Part shown: positions 58,801-64,000 of the stretch, in pieces | Layout of the letters: every line of letters starts with the position of its first letter | Numbering within the stretch: position 1 is the first letter of the stretch | NCBI RefSeq assembly: GCF_963169125.1 | Contig: NC_084796.1 | Location: 212,601,948-212,665,947 of the forward strand | Source: Humulus lupulus | Taxonomy: Eukaryota; Streptophyta; Magnoliopsida; Rosales; Cannabaceae | Length of the DNA: 64,000 bases | Direction of reading: 5' to 3' | Position numbers and translations under genes: made by a program | The notes under the pieces: model-generated | What the model was told of the DNA's origin: nothing | Databases searched by the model: none | The model's input: the letters and a program-made list of their open reading frames with translations, nothing else

Positions 58801-60426
58801 TGAAATTATTTATCATCTAGGGAAAGCCAACGTAGTAGCAGATGCTCTGAGCCGAAGATGCCTAGAAAAATTGTATAGCCAAAAGCAGATATCAAGAGAA
58901 TGAGCAGAAGATATGATTAGTGTGGGAATTCAGTTTGTGGTGGTCCAGTTAACCAACTTAACTACACTCCTTGAAAAGATAAAGAAGGGCCAGTTGAGTA
59001 ACTCTCAATTGATGAATCATAGAGAGGACGTCCTAGCTGGAGTGGCTAGGGGCTTTACTGTTTATGAGATAGGTCTGTTGAGATACTATGTTCGGATGTG
59101 CGTTCTGACGGATGTTGGTATTAGATGAGAGATTTGGGATTAGTCTCATACTACTTCGTACTCACTATATCAAGATACAACAAAGATGTATTGGTATTTG
59201 AAACCTTTGTATTGGTGGCGTGGGATGAAGAAGGATATTATTTAGTTTGTGGCTAAGTGCCTTACTTGTCAGCAAGTGAAAGTTGAACACTAGAGGTCGG
59301 TGGGACTATTACAACCTTAAGTGTCCCTGATTGGAAATGGTAGGACATCATCATGGACTTTGTTATTGGGTTGCCTAGGACGGTGGGTCAGCATGATTCA
59401 ATTCGGGTGATAATGGACCAATATATCAAGACAGCTCACTTCTTTCCTGTGAGAACGAACTTTACTGTGGATTAGTATGCCGATTTACATGTAAAAGAGA
59501 TGTACATCTTCATGGGACTCTGAAGTCTATAGTGTCAGATTAGGATCCCATTTTTACTTCCAAGTTTTGGAGGAGCCTTCTGAAGTTTATGCGTACTCAA
59601 TTGATGTTTAGTACCACTTACCATCCTCATATAGATGGACGATCTGAGAGGACGATTCAGGTATTGGAGGACATGCTTCGGGCATGTGTATTGGACTTTG
59701 AAGGGTCCTCGAATAAATATCTATCTTTGATTCATTTTTAATAAAAACAACATCTACTAGTCGATGATTGGAGTGGCTCCATATGAGATGTTTTATGGTA
59801 GGAAGTGTTGATCACCCATTCATTGGGATGAAATGGGTGAGAGGAATTATATGGATTCTGAAGCAGTTCAAAGGAATAATGAGGCCATTTAAAATATTAT
59901 AGCTCGAAAGCTCCCCCCAAGAGTAGACATGAGTGCTACGCTGATCCTAAGCGTAGAAACATAGAGTTCCAGGTTAGGGACTATGTTTTTCTCCGAGTTT
60001 CACCATTGAGGAGTAAAACAATTTGGGAAGAAGGGCAAGTTGAGCCCTAGATCTATGGGGCCCTTTGAGATCCTGGAGAGGTTTGGATAGGTGGCCTACA
60101 AGTTAGCCTTACCCCAATCACTATCTGGAGTTCATAATGTAATCCACGTCTCGATGCTTCAAAATTATGTATCAGATATGACACATGTATTGAGTTATGA
60201 GGATCTGGAGCTACAGACAGACTTATCCAATGAAGAGCAGCCAGTTCAGATATTGGATAGGAAGGACAAGGTCTTGAGGAACAAGACTATACCTTTGGTT
60301 ATAGTATTATGGAGGAACAACAAGGTCTATAAATTGACCTGGGAGTTAGAGTCAGATTTGTAGGATCAGTATCCCGAGCAGTTCAAGTAAATTTCGAGGA
60401 TGAAATTTCTATTAGTACGGGATAGT
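58801..60426 (+). pseudogene. pol: D: gypsy RNase H end, integrase and chromodomain-like tail, broken
   Basis: Resumes D after [20 protein letters not shown], then integrase pieces with stops (CLTCQQVKVEH near 59255, [16 protein letters not shown] near 59355). The catalytic positions are damaged by stops and indels (SD-stop-DPIF near 59535, [14 protein letters not shown] near 59640). The tail at 60091-60363 is open (AYKLALPQSLSGVHNV, HVSMLQNYVSD, VQILDRKDKVLRNKTIPLV) and resembles a Tekay chromodomain region. It stops near 60387, with TTTCGAGGATGAAATTTC after it; the polypurine tract is poor (TACGGGATAG) and no 3' LTR follows, because copia LTR G begins at about 60433. Confidence 0.8.
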
Positions 60427-61376
60427 TATAAATGTTGGATTAGCTTATACAAGATCTTTATTTATTTTCATGTATATCTAATATTAAACAAATTAATATG
60501 AGATAACCTAAAACATGTTTCTAAAATTGAATTCAAAGAGAAACAACGATTAGAATACTTACAGTATACGCAGCGGAATTAAAGAGTCATTCCTTCAGTT
60601 TCTCTAACTCTTGTATCCTCTCTGTCATAGAGTATTATCAAGAAACTGAACTGATCTTCTATTTTCTTCACAATCTTCCAATGTATCCTTAGAATCACCT
60701 AGACTAGTGTGGGCAGTTCTCAACACATGACATAGATACAGAGAAGAAGAAGAGAAAATAATCAAAGAGGCTTAGAAAATGACTTGTGTTTAGAGAGAAT
60801 CTAAAACTATCAGAAAACCAGTGATTAAACTTCTATTTTGACTTCTCTCTAAGCTCTCCTTTCATAGACTCAATTAGGCCATTTAATTTAATTAAAAAAA
60901 CCAATAAAATAATAGTCATTTTAAAGCCCTAGGTTGAAATTATCATGGGCTTTAGGCCCGTGAAATTTCTCATTTGATTATAAGCCCATTGGACTTAAAA
61001 TCAAGGCCTGTATTATTTTCTATCGATTTAATTAATTAAATAATTATTTAAATCCTTTATCAAATTAATTATTTATAATTTTAACCTTGATTTAAACTTA
61101 TTTATTGATTCAGATACCAATTTATCTTAATTAATAAATCTGCCATAATTTCTCTTTTCTTCTCAAAATTACACAACTCTGTGAAACTATCCAAAATTGA
61201 CCTGGTCAACTTTGATAATTCTAATTGATAATTAAATCAATTAATTGAGACTATCTAGATGATTTTATCCAAGGTACAATGGGACCATGGGCCTATGAAA
61301 TCAAGCTCCAATAAGTTATCATAAATCTAACAAATAAATTTACTAACTTATTAATTCCTCGTGACTCCACTATAGA

Positions 61377-63707
61377 TGTAACGCCCTGGCTACCCCAGAA
61401 CAGTTACGGTGAACGGTGGACCGGAAATTTGACTCACTACTTGAGTCCTTTGGTCAAAAATGTGCTCTAAGTGTAATTAACAGGTTAAGGTATAAAACCG
61501 ATAAAAGGAAATGGAGATTTTCATTACAAACTGCTCTGCAGAGCTAATCAAAACATTTACAAGTAGTTCTCAATACAAAAAAGTCACTACTGTTTTAAAT
61601 TTACAATCCCGCCGACCTAAGCGGAAAAAATAGGGTAAACCCTTTAGTTCCTCTGAGAACTCCTTGGCCGTGGTGGTCAAGCGGCCGCATATGTACACAT
61701 CACCACATCAGCTCTCCACTCAAGGCTAGGTGAGCTTTTCTTTCCCTTTACCTGCACCACATAGCACCCATGAGCCAAAACCCAGCAAGAAAACATAACA
61801 CTTTTCATAAACATTATCAAATGATTATCATTATAATTACACTGAGCATAAAGCTTTCAAACAAGCGAGTGAACATCACATGGTTCAAGCGGAAGAGTGG
61901 CTGCTAGGTAAGCCACTAGCCTCCAAGTGTTTATCTCAATCATCGACCCTCGGGGTCGGTCTTGCATTAATGCTCTTTGAGTCATTCAATGCTAATAGTC
62001 GATTAGATCTAATCTCTGTTGGCTTGCGTGATCCACGCTATGGCTGTTCTGACTAATGAGTCAGCGCTATGTGACCAGTGTCCAGTATCACTGCCGAACC
62101 TGACTAATAAGTCACAGCTTCACGGCTGATACTAACACCTTTGCCAATTCTGACTGATGAGTCAGTGCAACGTGACCAGTGCCCAGTACCACTGCTGAAC
62201 CTGACTAATGAATCACAACTTCACAGTTGATACTAGCACCTCTACCAAACCTGACTAATGAGTCAGTACCATGAACAAGTGAGCAACTTATGCTAAGAAT
62301 TCTATATTCAATCCATGTCCATATTACACAACCAACATGCCTCACGAATATCCATGCATGTCACACTTGGGGTCCAGTTTTCTTACCTCTGGTTCGAGCA
62401 AGAATGAATAAAAGAACAACCCTGAGAACGATCGACCTTTTGGTCTTTTAGCGGTTACCTGGTCATAACCAATTATGGGATTCCATCAATAAAATGAATA
62501 ATAAAAGGTTCCCAAACCAAAACCTAACCTCCGGGACATCAAACACTACTCAACCGGGTAGTAGGTTCAACCCCGGGGCCTTAAGCTTGCATCCCCGAGC
62601 CAAAAAGCCACTAAGGGCCGCGACCCTCCTTGGCCATGTCGCGGCCCGCCCCTCAAACAGAGGCGCCCAAACTCAGCATCCCCCAAGGGCCGCGGCTCCC
62701 CTGGCCATGCCGCGGCGCAACCTCCAATTCAGCCAAAACCCTTTTTTTCTTCCCTTGCATTTTCTCTTGGAACAAACCCTTCAAACCCAGTTTAAACACC
62801 ACCCAAACCTCCAATAAAATTCCTAAACTTGTTCTATATCACACCCTTAGCAAAACCCAAGACAAACCCCAATTAAAACTTCCATCAATTCCAACAATCC
62901 TCCATAAAAACACAAGCTGAAATCTAACACTAAAACAGGGTATAACCAGAAACTCAATGGATAAAACTCAACTCAAACCAGCTTTGAACCCTCTCCAATG
63001 GCTGAACCAAGTCTACAACCTCAACCTTTAAGTTCCCTAGCTTAATTCCACACCTTGAGCTCAAAACTCCAAAGAGGAAAAAGAGAAAAATGAACGTATG
63101 GGAAGGATGAAGAAAACTCTGTTTTTGGTTCTGTTTTTACAGCCATCTAAAACCATATATATCCAAATCTCAAATGACCAATATACCCCTAGGTCTTTTA
63201 AAGCTTCTAAAACAACTTCAAGTGTAATTTTGGCATTTTACACCTACACCGTTAATCATAATTAACGCTTCCCAATTCCCGCTAATCTCAATATTCTCAA
63301 ACACCAATAATTCACATCCCGTACCCTTTAATGCCCGATAACACTCTAATCATTAAAACACCCCGAGACTCACCCCGAGCCCCGAGCTTAAACCTGTTAT
63401 GACCAAACCGATAATAAACATTCCTTGATCGTCTCATGCCAAATGGCTCGAACAAACCCACATCATAATGTGATCTCAAGATATATCACCAACATGCGTA
63501 TAAATAATCAATTTACCCTCAACGGGCCAAATTACCATCACCCCCGTGTAATTAGAAATATGGACTCACATGCATGCATTTCACATCATATCATAATATA
63601 ATCAACATATACATGCATTTATCAATTAATAACATAATTAAGCAAGTACGGCCCTCCCGGCCTACTATTCACACCGTGAAACACATCGGAGAATTCGGGG
63701 CATTACA
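61377..63707 (-). mobile_element. P: gypsy solo LTR inserted in G
   Basis: 2331 bp from TGTAACGCCC to GGGGCATTACA, with ATAGA duplicated at 61372-61376 and 63708-63712. Landmarks place it in reverse orientation: the acceptor-like block is on the minus strand at 61748-61793 (GTGCAGGTAAA) and GGCCCTCCCGGCC near 63651 parallels the start of E and K LTRs. No internal region is present. ORFs at 62494-62817 and 62630-62920 are proline-rich and lie wholly inside the LTR; I do not consider them genes. Confidence 0.85.
62047..62280. repeat. 101-bp tandem repeat in P with a near-palindromic motif every 50 bp
   Basis: Period 101 bp, about 2.3 copies. The motif TGACTAATGAGTCA or a close variant starts at 62050, 62101, 62151, 62202 and 62252. 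Its arms TGACT and AGTCA are inverted, and three of five copies contain TGAGTCA, a bZIP-type core. Confidence 0.85.
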
Positions 63708-64000
63708 ATAGACTCGGAATTGCACTCTTGAATTCATAGAACGCTCTATAAAAAATATAGATACGTTATTAATTATCCATCGTTACAACCATAATTGTCA
63801 CTCAATCTTCTATGGACGGTCTACAATGAGATAGGACTAAAATACTGTTTTACCCCTCATTGTATTTTATCCTTAAAACACTTAGTTCCTTGTAAATGAT
63901 ATTTCAGTAAACTAATTTAAGTACTGAAATGAGATCTCTATCATTTAACACCTTCAACCAAACTAAAAGGAAACCATCGTTTCACTTCTTCATCAGAAGC

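Larger units (their letters stand above)
60433..64000 (-). repeat. G: Ty1/copia LTR, minus strand, split by P and running off the window
   Basis: Pieces 60433-61376 and 63713-64000 join across solo LTR P. The left end is TGTTGGATTAGC. CGCAGCGGAAT near 60570 and CTCAACACATGACATAG near 60720 parallel H near 10710 and 10980, and ACCATGGGCCTATG near 61285 parallels H near 11760. The right piece parallels H (25135) and the copia LTR near 44545. No coding sequence seen. The right end lies outside the window, so solo LTR versus full element is undecided. Confidence 0.65.

Noticed and set aside
62494..62920. Two overlapping proline-rich ORFs of about 100 codons
   Set aside because: Both are fully inside solo LTR P, have no recognisable domain and overlap each other in different frames.

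Overview
The window looks like plant nuclear DNA, most likely from a repeat-rich angiosperm (probably a eudicot; I cannot name the species). Essentially all of it is LTR retrotransposon sequence, much of it nested. I found no host gene, tRNA, rRNA or CRISPR array. The evidence is Ty3/gypsy and Ty1/copia gag, protease, RT, RNase H and integrase motifs, primer-binding sites matching plant initiator tRNA-Met, LTRs with TG...CA ends, and 5-bp target-site duplications (TSDs) that I could match by eye.

Layout. (A) 1-9949: 3' part of a decayed Tat-lineage gypsy element: gag-pol with a second, archaeal-type RNase H, a 4-unit tandem repeat, then a spliced gene on the opposite strand with its own promoter-like region, then a short 3' LTR. 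(H) 10413-34630: a Ty1/copia-type solo LTR on the minus strand (TSD TCTCT), split by two later insertions. (B) 11984-25129: nearly intact Tekay/Del-type chromovirus (TSD TGATC) with an extra leader ORF before gag. (C) 25553-34317: decayed chromovirus (TSD TTTAC). (K) 34636-38919: minus-strand gypsy 5' LTR, leader and gag-protease fragment, abutting (L) 38920-about 42225, a copia pol and 3' LTR remnant. (M) about 42226-44215: minus-strand copia integrase-RT fragment, followed by a truncated copia LTR ending at 45275. (F) 45687-47606: solo LTR of the C family (TSD ATCTC). (N) 47927-50182: C-family LTR in reverse orientation. (D) 50183-50272 plus 58801-60426: gypsy RNase H-integrase fragment, interrupted by (E) 50273-58795, a chromovirus with several internal deletions (TSD GACTG). 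(G) 60433 to the right edge: minus-strand copia LTR, interrupted by (P) 61377-63707, a gypsy solo LTR (TSD ATAGA).

Relative ages follow from the nesting: B and C are younger than H, E is younger than D, and P is younger than G. B is the best preserved: its 4.7-kb gag-pol frame shows only one frameshift and two amber codons. No element in the window looks autonomous as it stands.

The most interesting signals are the leader ORF of B, which lies inside a predicted PBS-to-gag intron; a splice-acceptor-like block shared by LTRs of several otherwise different gypsy families; the four-exon antisense gene of A, with phase-consistent introns and a TATA box; and the 3' junction of E, where the bases before the second LTR repeat the target flank of the first.
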